A DNA stretch of 34,319 nt from RBG-16-66-20 sp038040245 (GTDB lineage: Bacteria > Pseudomonadota > Gammaproteobacteria > Burkholderiales > SG8-39): the NCBI GenBank assembly GCA_038040245.1, contig JBBPIU010000020.1:1-34319 (forward strand). Reading direction: 5' to 3'. Every line of letters begins with the position of its first letter. Positions within the stretch are counted from its first letter, which is position 1. Shown here piece by piece: positions 32,931 to 34,319 of the stretch. The position numbers were made by a program, and so were the translations under genes. The notes under the pieces were generated by a model. The model did not search any database, was not told where the DNA came from, and saw only the letters and a program-made list of their open reading frames with translations.

Positions 32931-33054
32931 TGGCCATTATCTCCATCGCCCGTGAATGCTCTGTACCCTAGCGTACAATACGGCGGAGCAATTGCGTCCT
33001 TATTTCGTCCTACAATGTATCCCATCCTGCAGGCGGTATTCCGCTTGACGAAAA
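32931..33054. promoter_or_regulatory. gspG/gspC divergent control region
   Basis: The 124 bases between gspG and gspC hold two TACAAT hexamers on the plus strand (32974-32979 and 33011-33016), each possible -10 elements for gspC, without good -35 partners. It is less GC-rich than the genes. No convincing hairpin or operator was seen. Confidence 0.35.
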
Positions 33055-33504
33055 ATGCAAGCGACCTCCCTCGAACGATCGAGTTTTGCGCAAACGGCCG
33101 TTGTGTCACTGGTGACCTTCGCCGCACTCGCGCTGCTCGGCCTGGTGCTGGCGTACTGGACCTGGGCGTGGCTCGCCCCGCGTCCTGAGCCGCGCGCTCC
33201 GGCCGCGGTTGAGACTGCAAGCAACGCATCGTCCGCGGGCGGGCTGTTCGGCAGCGTGAAACAAGGCCCGGGCGCTGCGGCGGCGGCGTCGGGTGCGATC
33301 CGGCTGATGGGTGTGGTGGCCGCGTCGGGCGTCCGGCGCGGGCACGCAGTGCTGCGGCTGGATGCGAAGAAAACGCTCGCGGTGCTGCAAGGCGCAGAGG
33401 TCGAACCGGGCCTGCGGCTCGTGGAGGTCCACGTGGATCACATCGTCCTGGAACGTAACGGCGCGCGCGAGACGCTCGCCTGGCCGGAGAAGAACAGCAA
33501 ATGA
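33055..33504 (+). CDS. gspC: type II secretion system protein GspC
   Basis: GspC links the inner-membrane platform to the secretin GspD. The 149-residue product has one N-terminal membrane helix (VVSLVTFAALALLGLVLAYW, about 16-36), a Pro/Ala/Ser linker and a homology-region domain (IRLMGVVAASG, AVLRLDAKKTLAVLQGAEV, VLERNGARETLAW), as in short GspC forms without PDZ. It overlaps gspD by ATGA. Family length is variable; this one is on the short side. Confidence 0.9.
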   Translation: MQATSLERSSFAQTAVVSLVTFAALALLGLVLAYWTWAWLAPRPEPRAPAAVETASNASSAGGLFGSVKQGPGAAAAASGAIRLMGVVAASGVRRGHAVLRLDAKKTLAVLQGAEVEPGLRLVEVHVDHIVLERNGARETLAWPEKNSK

Positions 33505-34319
33505 AGCTTCGCGCGGCATTGGTTTCGGGCTTGATGATGGTGTTGATAGGTCACGCGTTAGCGCAGTCCGCCGGGCCCGATACGGTAACGCTCAACTTCG
33601 TCAACGCCGACATCGAGGGCGTGGTGAAGGCGGTAAGCGAGATCACCGGCAAGAACTTCGTGCTCGATGCGCGCGTGAAGGGCACCGTCAACATCGTTTC
33701 GGCGCGGCCGGTGGCGCGCGCGCTGGTGTATGAGGTGTTCCTCTCGGCTCTGCGGCTGCAGGGCTACGCCGCCGTGGAGGACCGCGGCGTGGTCAAGATC
33801 ATCCCGGAGGCCGACGCCAAGCTCCACCAGGGCCGCACTGTCGGCCCGAACGATCGGCCGGGCGTAGGAGGAGGAACGCCAGGCGGACGAACGGCAGGCG
33901 ACCAGATCCAGACCCAGGTCTTCACGCTCAAGTACGAATCGGCGGCGCAGCTCTTGCCGATCCTGCGCCCGCTGATCGCTCCGGCGAACACCATTGCGGT
34001 CTATCCGGGCAGCAACACCCTGGTGATCACCGACTACTCCGGCAACCTGCAGAGGATCGAGAGGATCATCGACGCGATCGATCAGCCCGGCGGCACCGAC
34101 CCGGTCGTGATTGCGCTGCGCCATGCGTCGGCGGTGGATGTCGCGGTCATGGTCAACCGCCTGTTCGCCGAGCCGGCGCAGGGAGCCCCCGGTGCGGCCG
34201 ACGCCTCGCAGCGCCTGAGCGTGGTGGCGGACCCGCGCTCGAACAGCCTGGTGGCGGGCTCGGACAACGCCACGCGCATCACCCGGCAGCGCAGCCACGC
34301 CGCGATGCTCGCTACGCCG
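33501..34319 (+). CDS. gspD: type II secretion system secretin GspD (3' end outside window)
   Basis: GspD is the outer-membrane secretin channel. The 273 visible codons give a signal peptide (ALVSGLMMVLIGHALA), the N0 domain (VTLNFVNADIEGVVKAVSEI, TGKNFVLDARVKG), the N1 domain (FTLKYESAAQLLPILRPL) and N2, ending within N2/N3. A Gly-rich insertion GVGGGTPGGRTAG links N0 and N1. The frame remains open to the window edge. The last residues (RQRSHAAMLATP) deviate from the usual pattern at this position, possibly edge-of-contig errors. Confidence 0.95.
   Translation, partial: MKLRAALVSGLMMVLIGHALAQSAGPDTVTLNFVNADIEGVVKAVSEITGKNFVLDARVKGTVNIVSARPVARALVYEVFLSALRLQGYAAVEDRGVVKIIPEADAKLHQGRTVGPNDRPGVGGGTPGGRTAGDQIQTQVFTLKYESAAQLLPILRPLIAPANTIAVYPGSNTLVITDYSGNLQRIERIIDAIDQPGGTDPVVIALRHASAVDVAVMVNRLFAEPAQGAPGAADASQRLSVVADPRSNSLVAGSDNATRITRQRSHAAMLATP

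Overview
The window looks like a GC-rich betaproteobacterial chromosome, probably Burkholderiales or a relative and probably a metagenome scaffold. It has a pyrG-kdsA-eno-ftsB operon, abundant Liv and Bug/TctC-type binding proteins, a divergent aminotransferase/uvrB pair and a type II secretion (T2SS) locus. Both ends cut through genes (pyrG on the left, gspD on the right), and a 100-N scaffold gap at 32614-32713 interrupts gspG/gspH. No intergenic stretch exceeds 300 bases.

Layout. 1-3776: housekeeping operon pyrG-kdsA-eno-ftsB, joined by overlapping stop/start codons. 3786-9614: an orphan family-5 solute-binding protein, then a divergent pair of a PhyH-type oxygenase and a COG4091-like dehydrogenase (SAF domain), then on the minus strand a three-gene catabolic operon (class II aldolase, CMD family, 3-hydroxyisobutyrate-dehydrogenase-like). 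9627-14272: a complete liv transporter (G, F, H, M, K) with a strong terminator. 14383-18095: a small hypothetical, a membrane diguanylate-cyclase-like protein with an altered GGKEF motif, a TctC-type binding protein, a LigI-like amidohydrolase and an unlisted 58-aa gene. 18172-19795: two exported proteins. 19917-23332: tRNA-Asn, aromatic/aspartate aminotransferase, uvrB. 23343-27770: fatty-acid desaturase, DUF4382 lipoprotein and two DUF3494 (ice-binding-fold) secreted proteins. 27794-34319: T2SS genes gspN-M-L-K-J-I-H-G on the minus strand and gspC-D divergent from them.

The most unusual part is 25600-27770. Two DUF3494 proteins share a conserved Cys-containing C-terminal tail and lie next to the T2SS that could export them. 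They and the DUF4382 gene are each preceded by a related about 100-nt leader. Two of these leaders contain a short open frame whose differences fall mostly at third codon positions, so they may encode an undescribed small peptide. The first two are separated from the preceding gene only by related hairpin terminators whose stems differ but still pair perfectly. Other points worth checking are short AT-rich codon islands inside otherwise GC-rich core genes, two possible near-cognate starts (livG, first DUF3494 gene), and a terminator U-tract lying directly against the ribosome-binding site of the aldolase operon.
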